From: Candidatus Rifleibacteriota bacterium
GTDB lineage: Bacteria; Muiribacteriota; Ozemobacteria; Ozemobacterales; Ozemobacteraceae
DNA length: 64,000 nucleotides
Direction of reading: 5' to 3'
Assembly (NCBI GenBank): GCA_015233565.1
Contig: JADFXM010000014.1
Location: forward strand, 88,125 to 152,124
Shown in pieces: positions 1 through 8,829 of the stretch. The position numbers and the translations under genes are program-made. A model generated the notes under the pieces. The model did not search any database, was not told the origin of the DNA, and was given only the letters and a program-made list of their open reading frames with translations. Position 1 is the first letter of the stretch. Every line of letters begins with the position of its first letter.

Positions 1-972
1 CACAGGAACTCTTCTCGAATTTGGAAGAAGTCCCACATCTAGTCCCTTGGCAATTTTGATTACAAATTCTTCCGTTTTTGGAGAAGCTAACATTAGAGAA
101 CAGCGTTTCACTCCCCCCAATATTTGTATTGTTGTATCAACAATGACTTCATATAATCTATCTAGATTCAAAACGGAATTAATGATTCTTCCAGCTTGAT
201 GAAGAGTCGATAGCTCGTAAACCTTCCTGTCCAGTTGAGCATTTTTACTAGTAATTTCATTGAGATGTCTCTTTATTCCTTCGATCATTTCATTGAAGGA
301 ATGAATAAGTACATTGAATTCATCATGATTTCTGTTTTCAGGAAGAAGATTCAGGGTTCCATCTGCCGCCTTTTTTGCCCCTTCTACTAATGAAGCAATC
401 GGCCCAAGGAGATATCTTGAAAACAAAAGAGCAGTGAAGTAACTTAAAATGCTGAATAAGAAAGCAATCGTCACATTTATTCGAATCAGCTTGCTCTGCT
501 TTTCACTAAATGGAAAAATGGAAAAAGTCATCCGAACGAACCCAAGAATTTCACCACTACTGGATGAATGCAAAGCACGATTCACTTCAATTCCGACTTT
601 TTGCGTGATACTGAAAATTGAATTCTCCGCTGGAGAAACTTCGTTTGAGTTAGCTTCAGCTATTTTGTCCATCTGTGGGTCAAAAAAAGCAATACTAATC
701 AAATCGTTATTTTTGGTGTTTTGGCTTATCAAACTTCTTGAAATTTCTAGTAATCGAGGTTGCAGAGAATTGTTGAAAGCACCCAAACAAAAGGAATCAA
801 GTGTTTTAACTACAAGTAAACTCTTTGCTTTAATGTTTTCCTCAAATGAATCTCTTTCTAATTCTAGCTGAAAATAAGTTAGGAAAAAGATTGTCAAGAA
901 AATTAAGAAAAGATAACTACAAAATAATTTCGTTTTAAAATTGAAAGTCGTAAGTGAAAACCCGTTGTTCAT
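1..972 (-). CDS. Membrane sensor protein with HAMP and GAF domains (3' end beyond the window)
   Basis: The frame is open from the ATG at 972 to the left edge, giving 324 residues with no stop. It reads a short cytoplasmic N-end, a membrane segment at about residues 16-36, an extracytoplasmic domain of about 125 residues, a second membrane segment at about 164-188, a HAMP-like linker (about 188-245, starting RYLLGPIASLVEGAKKAADG), a short coiled coil, then the start of a GAF domain (from about 255, with RIINSVLNLDRLYEVIVD). This is the front half of a receptor; the output domain (kinase, GGDEF, phosphatase or cyclase) lies outside the window. Its ATG overlaps the stop of the upstream gene as ATGA, so the two are probably translationally coupled. 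The architecture is confident, the ligand and output are unknown. Confidence 0.8.
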   Translation of the reverse strand, partial: MNNGFSLTTFNFKTKLFCSYLFLIFLTIFFLTYFQLELERDSFEENIKAKSLLVVKTLDSFCLGAFNNSLQPRLLEISRSLISQNTKNNDLISIAFFDPQMDKIAEANSNEVSPAENSIFSITQKVGIEVNRALHSSSSGEILGFVRMTFSIFPFSEKQSKLIRINVTIAFLFSILSYFTALLFSRYLLGPIASLVEGAKKAADGTLNLLPENRNHDEFNVLIHSFNEMIEGIKRHLNEITSKNAQLDRKVYELSTLHQAGRIINSVLNLDRLYEVIVDTTIQILGGVKRCSLMLASPKTEEFVIKIAKGLDVGLLPNSRRVPV

Positions 973-2192
973 TGTTTAAAACCCAATTTATCAAAAAATG
1001 TTCTTGCATCAGATCTCAAAAAACACAAAATCTTTTCGTTCAGAATTTTAAGGGACTCCCAAGGTGATTGAGGGAACGGTTCTACCGAGGTGTTAAGGAA
1101 TTTCTGATGGCTTTCCAGAAATTCAACTGACGTAATTTCAGGTTTTTGAAAGTTGTATTTAACTTCCCCCGGGAATTTTGCCTCTGAAGTTCCAAAATCA
1201 CTGGAAAGGAAAAAAATTCCATCAACTTTTGACACCAGAGCTCTGTGGAAGTTCTTTTTTATTTCACTCTGCGTTATCAAGAGGAGAGAAAGTGAATCAT
1301 TGGAAAGAAGAGCTTCTCCAACGGTAAAAAAAATGGGTAATTCGAAAAGGGGAAGCTTAACTTTTGAAATTTTCCGAAATCCGTGTTGAGTTGTCCAAAT
1401 TTCAGATTCGGCAGATATTGTTTCAGGAATTTCAATTATATCACTTACTTCAACTTCCATTGTTTTCGGAGTGGAAAATTCCGTCCCATTTTTTCTTTCA
1501 CGCCAAAGAAGAGAAAATTTTGTGGGAAGCGGATGCAAAGAAGAAGCCAGAAGGAAGAAAATAATTCCATGAAACATGCAACCAATAGCAGACATTGGAA
1601 GTGGATCACGGATTAAAAGCCAGATAACCCATGGGAGTGAAAAACAAATAAACATCCAATTTTTTCTTTTTAATGATTTGCTTGAAACATCCGGAAGTAC
1701 CGGAGCAAAATATCTATGGAAAAAAACACGGGAAACGGTGAAATAAACTGTAAAAAGAGCTGCAAAAAAAATTTTTGCCCAATTCCAAAATTCAGGAGTT
1801 GGAGAAAGCGTAGTAATCAACGTCAAGGCAAGAAAGGAAGCAGTGAAAAAAGACAAAAACCGCCAAAAATTGTGAAAATTTCTGAGTTTTCCTTTCCCTT
1901 CTTCAGAAATAAGAACGTCGTTGAACCCTTTAATCTCATCGATCTTTATTCGGTTCAATACATAACTATGAATTGCATCTGCCATAAATACCGGCATAAA
2001 AGCGAAAGCAAAAAACAATCGTCGCCAGAAACCAAAAACCCATTCGGTTTTAACAAGCACAATCCAGATCGCAATTGTTCCGATAAGGGTGAAGAAATTT
2101 GCCCCCACTCCCAAGGCAAATATGGCTTTTATCTTTTCAATTTTCGCAGCCGCTTTTTGTTCAGAAATAATATTGTTGCCATCAGATTCCAT
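969..2192 (-). CDS. Polytopic membrane protein of unknown function (407 aa)
   Basis: Not recognised as a named family. The N-terminal half contains about five or six hydrophobic segments (near residues 27-49, 59-75, 111-131, 137-153, 179-194 and 201-218) with Trp/Phe-rich short loops. The remaining 190 residues are soluble and presumably cytoplasmic. It is transcribed just before the HAMP/GAF sensor and overlaps it by four bases (ATGA), so the two may form a receptor pair in which this protein senses the membrane or relays a signal. That role is inference. The ribosome binding site before the ATG is weak. A 214-base gap with a terminator separates it from the next upstream gene. Confidence 0.7.
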   Translation of the reverse strand: MESDGNNIISEQKAAAKIEKIKAIFALGVGANFFTLIGTIAIWIVLVKTEWVFGFWRRLFFAFAFMPVFMADAIHSYVLNRIKIDEIKGFNDVLISEEGKGKLRNFHNFWRFLSFFTASFLALTLITTLSPTPEFWNWAKIFFAALFTVYFTVSRVFFHRYFAPVLPDVSSKSLKRKNWMFICFSLPWVIWLLIRDPLPMSAIGCMFHGIIFFLLASSLHPLPTKFSLLWRERKNGTEFSTPKTMEVEVSDIIEIPETISAESEIWTTQHGFRKISKVKLPLFELPIFFTVGEALLSNDSLSLLLITQSEIKKNFHRALVSKVDGIFFLSSDFGTSEAKFPGEVKYNFQKPEITSVEFLESHQKFLNTSVEPFPQSPWESLKILNEKILCFLRSDARTFFDKLGFKQ

Positions 2193-2318
2193 TTGAACTT
2201 AATGATACCATCATAAAAAAATAATTTCATTAATTTAGAAAAGTAATTTGACGTGACGCTAGAAATCATAGTTTTCCCGTTTTGAATCGAAAAGGTGATT
2301 TTCCAAAAAGGAAAACAA

Positions 2319-2343
2319 AAAACGCGGCAAAAAGCCGCGTTTT
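2319..2343 (-). terminator. Rho-independent terminator for the 900-aa exported protein gene
   Basis: A perfect 10-bp stem (AAAACGCGGC pairing with GCCGCGTTTT) with a five-base loop lies 64 bases beyond the stop of the gene ending at 2407. On the minus strand it is followed by a T-rich run. Confidence 0.85.
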
Positions 2344-2406
2344 ACAGAAATAACACTTTCAATGTTTTTTCCAAGCGGGAAAGCACTCCCGACATGGTGG
2401 GACTTT

Positions 2407-5109
2407 TTACTGATCTTTACCTCGCTCTTGTTTCTGCTCAATTGTTTGAACACCCTGAATTAACGGGAGAACATGAATATTGAAGGTCAGAGTGCGGGTT
2501 TTGTGATCCGCAGAGTTACCAGAAACGGCTGAATCTAGCGTATAGACAGCTTGATACATTCCAGCAGTTCTGAAGATGTGATAAAGCTTAAGATTGGGAG
2601 TCCATTTGTAAGGATCACCATTGTTATCTCTTACAATCTGCTGGCCAGATTGCACATTTCCAGAATCATCAGGCCACTCAAGTGTTTCAGGATTCCCTCT
2701 TGAGCCGTCAGGATTTAGGGCAAAAATCGAAAATGTTTGTTTACCAATCCCTCTGAATGGAGTGGCTTTATTTACGTTGTCATACCCTCCGAGCTTGATC
2801 TGCATTCTGACGTTTTCGTAAATCACCTTATCTTTTAATGCCCCATTCGGATCGTCAGGAATTACACCAACCTGAGTACCAGCATCAGATCCTTTTTGAA
2901 CTGCAAAATTACATTTTGAACAGTCGAAATCGCCACCATATTGGTTGGCAGAATATGATTGCGCATTGCTTCCATCCTTGTTGCTGACAACGAGTTTTTC
3001 ATTATAGGCAAGATCATCGCCGGCAGGAATTGTAATCGAATGTTCAGTTCCATTTCTGGAATCTGTCAGAGAACATTCGGGGCAAGGTTTAACATCATCT
3101 TTTAGGAATACTTCACTCTGATTTTCGGCCGGTTTGACAGTTACCGAGTTTCCGCAGCAGTTTGATTGACTAACCTGCATAACCTCGCGAGTGGTGAAAC
3201 AACTTACGTCGCAGTCATCTTTGGCACCTGTCGCATACATCATGGGCAGTAGAACACGTTTTCCCTTGATTTTCCACCAGCCTGATTTAACAGTGGTTCC
3301 TGAGTCATTGGGCTTCTGTTCTTCGAAATAAACTTCAGGGTTGTCTTTCTCAAGTTCAATGGGACCAACCAAATACGAGCCTGCCATTGTTGATGAAGCA
3401 GTTCCAGAAGCAGTACTAGACGCTGTGGAATCACCAACGTCGAGGGTAACCTGAGCAAACCTGTTAAACCCTCTTCCTGTATCACAAGAATAAGCAGAAG
3501 GATTTTTGGTTGCATCTTCTAAGGCATCAAGATCTTTTACTGCCTCTTTCGCGGCATCAGTTGTCAAAGTTTTTAAATCTTCGCGTATTTCAAAGAAAAT
3601 CGGACAACTTGCCTGAGTAATTTCTCCGATTCTCCAGGCGTTGTTCAACTTTTTCATTCTATCGGTAGCGTTGAGTCCGGGATCAACAGCTCCACCACCG
3701 ACATCACCCATCACAAAGTAGATTACTCCACGCATCCATGGTGGAATGCTGTCGACTTCGGTAGCATATGCTCTTCGGTCAGTCAAATATTTTGTAACTT
3801 CGTCCTTGGGTCTCTTGGACCAATAAGGATGTTTTGTATTGTAAATTTCAATTTCTCTTCCAAGGTTTTGAGGCCCAATGTAAGGCCCGAATTCGTCATT
3901 CCCTCTGAGGATGATAAAATAGAAATACGGATCCATGCCATTGTCAGCGGTTGCATAAGGATTTTTGATCTTGTAAAGGTCATCCATTCCGCAGTGATAC
4001 TGAAAAGTAGCTTTTAACTGCTGCGATTGTTTGGATGCACTTGCGTTGTCGTCAGTCCAATCGATGGTGATATCCTGCTCAAGCCATTTTCCAACGGATC
4101 CTCCGAATGGCTGACCAGGACTGTTTGCCGCTGGAACCTTTGCAACAGGTGGCTTGTAATCTTCAACATAAACCATTTGATAAGCCGAACATAAACCAAG
4201 CTTCCAGAAGGGCGCATATTCGTCAGGAATCGGTGTCGTGAAGGTAGCAGTCTGGAAAGACCCTGGAACTACACTAAGATTTGCGGTACCCTTTACGAAT
4301 TTTTCAATTTTATCCCCTGAAAGATTCGCGGTTTTTTCACCAGTTTCTGGGTATCCATCGCCACTAACCGCTGGTGAAACCTCAGCAACTTCGTAGCTCA
4401 TAATCATTCCAACCTGCTGTAGGATTGAAGAATCACTCACTGAAAGTCCGTTGGCAACACCAGAGTCATAAACAACGGTATGTCTGTTTGCATGGACTTT
4501 TGGCTCAGGAAGAGTGTAATCATTTCCCTCTTGAGTTGCCCAATCCTTCATGAAATCAGGTGCTTTATCGGTCAAAGCTATTTCATCAAAAAATGGGGTA
4601 TAAACTGGAATAACAGTGGTATGCGTTGCATTACCATTATCGGGATCTGCTTTGTCGGCTAACTGGTTTTCGAATAGCCAAGTATACTTCAAATTTCGGA
4701 AAACGAAGAATTTTCCTGTGGTTTCTTCTTTGATAACATATGGAAATTGGTCTTTTCCTGCTCCGGTATTTCGAAAAACCTTTCCTTTCGTAGTGAGCAT
4801 GTTCGAAAGAGTTCTATCAACCGGCGGCGGTTCAAGAAATGGGCACCAGATGCCGATTGAAGCTTTGGCGTTTTCCCTGTAGTTTTCATTCTTTTCAGAT
4901 CGTCGAATTTCAACGGTCATGTTAGTACTGGAAATAGCCCAAATCCGGCTTTTTGCATTGAATTTCTTTTCATTATCAATGCCGGAACCTTTCAAATCGG
5001 TTGCAAAAAGCCCACCTGTAAACAGAAAAAATAATGACACCACAAAAAATCTTTTAAAATTTAAAAAAGTAGCTAGTCTTTTTTTGACATTTGTACATTG
5101 TTTGTTCAT
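2407..5109 (-). CDS. Large exported protein with paired-cysteine motifs (900 aa)
   Basis: The ATG at 5109 has a strong ribosome binding site (AAGGAGGG) and is followed by a signal peptide (positive residues, then a hydrophobic stretch near 22-36 ending FATD). The mature part is acidic and rich in Ser, Thr, Gly and Asn, with a short Ser/Thr/Ala tract (SSTASGTASST) in the middle. In the C-terminal third there are clustered cysteines: CDVSC, NCCG, CPEC and CSKC, which could form disulfides or bind a metal outside the membrane. The last 90 residues look like a beta-sandwich (FRTAGMYQAVYTLD), as in PKD or Ig-like domains. No enzyme signature was seen. It lies last in a row of exported propeller and TPR genes, behind its own probable promoter and before a clear terminator. 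Function unknown; a cell-surface or periplasmic structural role is likely. Confidence 0.75.
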   Translation of the reverse strand: MNKQCTNVKKRLATFLNFKRFFVVSLFFLFTGGLFATDLKGSGIDNEKKFNAKSRIWAISSTNMTVEIRRSEKNENYRENAKASIGIWCPFLEPPPVDRTLSNMLTTKGKVFRNTGAGKDQFPYVIKEETTGKFFVFRNLKYTWLFENQLADKADPDNGNATHTTVIPVYTPFFDEIALTDKAPDFMKDWATQEGNDYTLPEPKVHANRHTVVYDSGVANGLSVSDSSILQQVGMIMSYEVAEVSPAVSGDGYPETGEKTANLSGDKIEKFVKGTANLSVVPGSFQTATFTTPIPDEYAPFWKLGLCSAYQMVYVEDYKPPVAKVPAANSPGQPFGGSVGKWLEQDITIDWTDDNASASKQSQQLKATFQYHCGMDDLYKIKNPYATADNGMDPYFYFIILRGNDEFGPYIGPQNLGREIEIYNTKHPYWSKRPKDEVTKYLTDRRAYATEVDSIPPWMRGVIYFVMGDVGGGAVDPGLNATDRMKKLNNAWRIGEITQASCPIFFEIREDLKTLTTDAAKEAVKDLDALEDATKNPSAYSCDTGRGFNRFAQVTLDVGDSTASSTASGTASSTMAGSYLVGPIELEKDNPEVYFEEQKPNDSGTTVKSGWWKIKGKRVLLPMMYATGAKDDCDVSCFTTREVMQVSQSNCCGNSVTVKPAENQSEVFLKDDVKPCPECSLTDSRNGTEHSITIPAGDDLAYNEKLVVSNKDGSNAQSYSANQYGGDFDCSKCNFAVQKGSDAGTQVGVIPDDPNGALKDKVIYENVRMQIKLGGYDNVNKATPFRGIGKQTFSIFALNPDGSRGNPETLEWPDDSGNVQSGQQIVRDNNGDPYKWTPNLKLYHIFRTAGMYQAVYTLDSAVSGNSADHKTRTLTFNIHVLPLIQGVQTIEQKQERGKDQ

Positions 5110-5127
5110 AAACCCTCCTTTAATTTA

Positions 5128-5156
5128 ATTATAATATCCACCCTTATAATACGCAA
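5128..5156 (-). promoter_or_regulatory. Probable sigma-70-type promoter for the 900-aa exported protein gene
   Basis: On the minus strand a TTGCGT box and a perfect TATAAT box are separated by 17 bases. The inferred start is about 12 bases before the ATG at 5109, which leaves just enough room for the ribosome binding site. The -35 box matches the consensus only in its first three bases. Confidence 0.45.
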
Positions 5157-5220
5157 ATAACTCAAAACAGGTTCAATAAAAAGTTTTAGAACGAAAATTT
5201 ACTCTAAGCCTGATACTCAA

Positions 5221-6285
5221 CTATCTGTTGAATATCACTATCCGAGCTCCTCTATTTGTTCCTACGAAAAGTTTCGTCGAACCATCAGATTGGGTAGTTC
5301 CTGCAAGGCATTGTATTCCATCAGAGGGAAGCCCTTTCGTAGAGTCAATAACTTCAGAAAGTTTCCCGTTTTCGTAACATTGCAAACCACGGTTGGTTCC
5401 GAGCCAAAGACGATTTCCCTCAGAAACCAAGGATTTAATAGGAATAGAAATTAACCCATCCTTTTTCTTCAAAATTTTCCATTTATCTCCATCTGGAAGA
5501 ATTAAACCAAGGTCAGTTCCAACTGCAACAGAATCGTTTCCATAGGGCGCAATTGAAAAAACCGATTCAGCCGGAAATCCATTTTCGAGATTCCAGTGTT
5601 TGTGATGGTCAATTTCCTCCTCTTCAGCCCAAGTATCCATTTTTGCAAGGCCCCGATTTGTACCAACCCAAAGATATCTTCCACCGTCGGCCATGCAGTA
5701 AACTGTTCCTGAAATCAACCCATGTTTTACCTTTAATCCTTTAAAAAGCTCTGAAATCGGTTTTCCATAAGACCATCCCATGTAGCGATTAATTCCATAA
5801 TCCTGAAAACCAATCCAAAGGCGATTCATTTTATCCGCAACCAAACAGTTTACCATTCCAGCAAGCATAGAATACCTTTTTGAGTTGAAAGCCGTCCAGG
5901 AAGTGCCATCAAATTTAAACACTCCACCGAGATTCTGATCTCTACATCCAACCCAAATTTCTGGACCATAAAAAGCAATAGTTGGGAATTCCATCACAGG
6001 CAAGGGAGAATTGCTTTGATTGTACCACTTTGCATATCCTCCCTCAGTTTCGATTAAAACCCCTTTACTGGTTCCCCAGGCGGTATAATTACCGCCAAGC
6101 GCAACACTTGAAACTCTGCATTCCATTAAATCGGGATCTTGTGGAAAAACGATCTTCATTTTCTGTGAAAGTGAATTCTGTGCTAACAATGAAACCAGTG
6201 GAAAAATCACAAAAAGAAAAATCACCAGGAATTTTTTAATAGTTGAAATCGATCTAAGATTCCCTGCAAAAAATTTCTGAATCAA
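5221..6285 (-). CDS. Exported beta-propeller protein, two-component-regulator propeller type (354 aa)
   Basis: The frame begins with TTG preceded by a GGGGGG ribosome binding site seven bases away. No closer ATG exists, and the N-terminus is a good signal peptide ending SLLAQ. The rest is made of blade repeats carrying the motif LW-(V/I/L)-G-(T)-NRGL, seen at least six times (IWVGCRDQNLGGVFKFDG, LWIGFQDYGI, LWVGTNRGL, VAVGTDLGL, LWLGTNRGL, LFVGTNRGA). This is the Reg_prop repeat found in sensor propellers of hybrid histidine kinases, but here the propeller stands alone with no membrane anchor or kinase. It lies 42 bases downstream of the TPR gene, probably in the same transcript, and pairs with a second propeller gene at 7565-8590. 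It probably acts as an extracytoplasmic binding scaffold; ligand unknown. Confidence 0.8.
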   Translation of the reverse strand: MIQKFFAGNLRSISTIKKFLVIFLFVIFPLVSLLAQNSLSQKMKIVFPQDPDLMECRVSSVALGGNYTAWGTSKGVLIETEGGYAKWYNQSNSPLPVMEFPTIAFYGPEIWVGCRDQNLGGVFKFDGTSWTAFNSKRYSMLAGMVNCLVADKMNRLWIGFQDYGINRYMGWSYGKPISELFKGLKVKHGLISGTVYCMADGGRYLWVGTNRGLAKMDTWAEEEEIDHHKHWNLENGFPAESVFSIAPYGNDSVAVGTDLGLILPDGDKWKILKKKDGLISIPIKSLVSEGNRLWLGTNRGLQCYENGKLSEVIDSTKGLPSDGIQCLAGTTQSDGSTKLFVGTNRGARIVIFNR

Positions 6286-6327
6286 CTAGACACCCCCCTA
6301 AAAAAGAATGTTCCTGAAAATAGCTTT

Positions 6328-7548
6328 TCAATCTTCCAGGCTTTCAATCAGACTTTTGATGTATGTATTTTCCGGATGGTTGGGAGAAAGTTTAAGGACT
6401 TCCCGTAAAATTTGAACCGCTTCTTTGGGTCTGGCAAAACGACGATATTCTGCTCTTCCTTCAGCATTTTCGTTGGTAAAAGTGCCACCCGGGAAGGCAT
6501 GTCCAACACCGGCAAGTATTTTTCCCAACCTCAATTTTGCCTCTACCATATCTGAGCCTAATGAAGCGGCTAAACGATAATCTTCAATTGCAGCAGGTAG
6601 ATCTTTTCTCATTTCGTTATAAATACCCCGACATAAATACACTCTGGGATTTTGGGGATCTAAATCCAGGACATTTTTGATGTGAAAACTGGCTGACATG
6701 TCTTCATTATTGAAAAGCTTTAAATAGGCAATGCCAAGATGCCCGCCAATACAATTTTTATCGATTTTTACTGCCAGGGAATAATATTTTTCAGCCATCA
6801 TGTTTTTTCCGAGGTCGAGCATGGCTTTTCCCATTTTAACGTTATTTTTTGCATCATTTGGAGCAGTTGCGTATGCCTCATTGAAAGCATCGATGGCTTC
6901 TTCTTTTTTTCCCAATCCGAGAAGGGCATAACCCATTCCCCAGGCTATTCTCGGTTCATCGGACTTTTTGGATTTGGCTTTGGAAAAGAGATCCAAACTT
7001 TCCTGGAATTTGCTTTTAATTAATCCAAGTTCTGCCATTGCAATTTGAGCATTCAGATTGTCGGGAGTTTTTTGAAGCACTTCTTTCAAGTTCTTTTCAG
7101 CATCATCAAGTTTTAGAGGTTCTACTAAAAAGAGAGACCGGGAATAACCGATAATTTCTTCGGGAGAAAAAGCCCCAACGCCTTTTTTGACTTCAAAAAG
7201 TTTATCAAAACAAGTTCTAGCTAGTTTTAAATAACTTTCCCCAGCATCGATTGCAAGCAAACCCGTTTTTGCAAGCAATTCCGCATTGTCAGCTTCTTTT
7301 GTTAGAGCTGTCTGAAGGTTTGTAATAGCAAAATGGATTTGTCCGTCGTCAAGAAACCCCATTGCTTTCCTGAATAAAATTTTGGCTTCAGAGTTTTTCA
7401 AAGAAGGTAAAACATACTTGCTTTCATCCACCGAAGCAGCCCTCAAAACCTGTGGAGCTGAAAACCAAACGGTTGAGATAATCCCAAGCAAAAGAATAGA
7501 AACCGGTGTAAACACTTTTTTTAAATAAGCCACCCTGGGACAATACAT
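6328..7548 (-). CDS. Exported TPR-repeat protein (406 aa)
   Basis: The ATG is preceded by AAGGAGGT at a rather long spacing of about 11 bases. The N-terminus has a hydrophobic signal segment (residues about 14-32, ending with LRAAS). The rest is alpha-helical repeats of TPR type; typical signatures include LLAKTGLLAIDAGESY, RIAWGMGYALLGLGKKEEA and HPENTYIKSL. It lies 16 bases after the propeller gene 7565-8590 and 42 bases before the propeller gene 5221-6285, so the three are probably co-transcribed. TPR proteins usually assemble partners; here the natural partners would be the two propellers, which is an inference from position. Confidence 0.8.
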   Translation of the reverse strand: MYCPRVAYLKKVFTPVSILLLGIISTVWFSAPQVLRAASVDESKYVLPSLKNSEAKILFRKAMGFLDDGQIHFAITNLQTALTKEADNAELLAKTGLLAIDAGESYLKLARTCFDKLFEVKKGVGAFSPEEIIGYSRSLFLVEPLKLDDAEKNLKEVLQKTPDNLNAQIAMAELGLIKSKFQESLDLFSKAKSKKSDEPRIAWGMGYALLGLGKKEEAIDAFNEAYATAPNDAKNNVKMGKAMLDLGKNMMAEKYYSLAVKIDKNCIGGHLGIAYLKLFNNEDMSASFHIKNVLDLDPQNPRVYLCRGIYNEMRKDLPAAIEDYRLAASLGSDMVEAKLRLGKILAGVGHAFPGGTFTNENAEGRAEYRRFARPKEAVQILREVLKLSPNHPENTYIKSLIESLED

Positions 7549-7564
7549 TTACACGCATACCTCC

Positions 7565-8590
7565 TTAATTTAGGAATAATATTCCATCTTTAAAAGCACC
7601 AACAGCTTTAAAAACTTCTCCATCAGCACTTTTAAATAGTTCCCCGTTTAAAGTTCCAACAAATAACTCGTTATCAGGTGAAACAGCCAGTGACTTTATA
7701 TAAACCTCACTTGTAAATAATGGCGATTCTATCTTTTTTGTCACAAACTTCTTATTAAGTGAAAACGATATTTTAAAAAGGCCTTTTTTTCCACCAACGA
7801 ACAGATTGCCCTGAAATTCCTGGAGGGCGGCAATAGAATTGGGAATTTCTTGAAATCTTTTGAAGTTATTATCCGAAGTTCGATAAATCAAACCATCTTC
7901 GCCGGTTCCAAGGAAGAGTGTTTGTTGCCAAATTGTAGCGGTATTAACTTCGGAGTGGACCCACTCGTTCCTCGGGACAAAATATTCATGGATCCGGCCA
8001 TTTTTGTATTTCCAGATTCCATTGGATCCGGAGATCCAGGTTTCGTTTTGAAAAACAAAAAAGTCGTTGATCCAGTTGTCATCTAAACCTTGGGCTTCCC
8101 CAATTTTTTTCCAGGTATCGTTTTCCAGGATGGCTGCACTTGAGCCTACTGAGCCAATCATCAAGCCTTCAGGAGTATCTAATAATCCATGAAGGAATTG
8201 AAAATCTTTACCTGCCAGGGGCTGAAATTCTGACCAAACTTTGTTGTCGGGCTGGAAAGAAAAAAGTCCTTCTCCTGCTGTAGCAACAATTAGTTTTCCA
8301 TTCTTTTCAATGATTTTACTAATTCTAACAACCGGTTGCATTTGAAAACGATCGAGGGCTTTGTGAGGGGTTTTTTCTTTTATCTCCCATAACCCGGCTC
8401 CAAAGGTGCCAATCCAGAGATTTTTTTGGGAGTCAAAAAAAATACATCTAATTACTGCGTCATAAGAAGGTTGTTTCATGCTGTAAGTAAATGAAAACCC
8501 GGGAGAAAATGAAAAAGAAAATGAAAATAAAATCGCAATTTTTATGAAGTTCCAATAGTTGTTTCCCTTGATTCGGAACACCAATTTCAT
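7565..8590 (-). CDS. Exported beta-propeller protein (341 aa)
   Basis: The start ATG overlaps the stop of the 80-aa gene (ATGA). A hydrophobic N-terminal segment (residues about 13-33) is a signal peptide or an anchor. Seven blade-like repeats follow (NLWIGTFGAGLWEIKEK, LIVATAGEGLFSF, LMIGSVGSSAAIL, TWISGSNGIWKYKNG, LFLGTGEDGLIYR, LFVGGKKGLFKI, LFVGTLNGELFKSADG), enough for one seven-bladed propeller. It resembles the protein at 5221-6285 in repeat type but is clearly divergent. It sits in the floA-led operon. Probably an extracytoplasmic scaffold or sensor; ligand unknown. Confidence 0.8.
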   Translation of the reverse strand: MKLVFRIKGNNYWNFIKIAILFSFSFSFSPGFSFTYSMKQPSYDAVIRCIFFDSQKNLWIGTFGAGLWEIKEKTPHKALDRFQMQPVVRISKIIEKNGKLIVATAGEGLFSFQPDNKVWSEFQPLAGKDFQFLHGLLDTPEGLMIGSVGSSAAILENDTWKKIGEAQGLDDNWINDFFVFQNETWISGSNGIWKYKNGRIHEYFVPRNEWVHSEVNTATIWQQTLFLGTGEDGLIYRTSDNNFKRFQEIPNSIAALQEFQGNLFVGGKKGLFKISFSLNKKFVTKKIESPLFTSEVYIKSLAVSPDNELFVGTLNGELFKSADGEVFKAVGAFKDGILFLN

Positions 8591-8829
8591 CCTTTTTCTT
8601 GATCAAATTCAGATTGTAGTTTCAAATTCAAAAAAAGCATCGATTTTATTAATCCAAGAGCTTCATCTCTTGTAATGCCTTCGAGACCACAAATTGAGAA
8701 ATTCTTTTTGAATGCCTGAAATTGTGTCTCAGACATTTTTTCAAGCCATCTCAACTCCCGTCTGTGAATTAAACTCATTTTCTTCAATTGTTCCAGAGTT
8801 ACCTCTGGACAATCAGCGCAATCAGCCAT
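8587..8829 (-). CDS. Small soluble protein of unknown function (80 aa)
   Basis: It lies between floA and the propeller gene and overlaps both: eight bases with the end of floA, and four bases (ATGA) with the propeller start. This tight packing is the main support for its being real. The protein is charged and helical, begins MADCADCPE (a CxxC pair at residues 4-7), and has a further Cys near residue 47. No membrane segment and no recognised family. It could be a small metal-binding adaptor, but nothing proves this. Confidence 0.65.
   Translation of the reverse strand: MADCADCPEVTLEQLKKMSLIHRRELRWLEKMSETQFQAFKKNFSICGLEGITRDEALGLIKSMLFLNLKLQSEFDQEKG

Noticed and set aside
449..871. 140-codon plus-strand frame opposite the HAMP/GAF sensor
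   Set aside because: It is the antisense shadow of a convincing sensor gene (1-972, minus), which has clear domains and an ATGA overlap with its upstream gene.
2259..2453. 64-codon minus-strand frame overlapping the end of the 900-aa gene
   Set aside because: It contains the terminator hairpin, overlaps a real gene in another frame and has no ribosome binding site.
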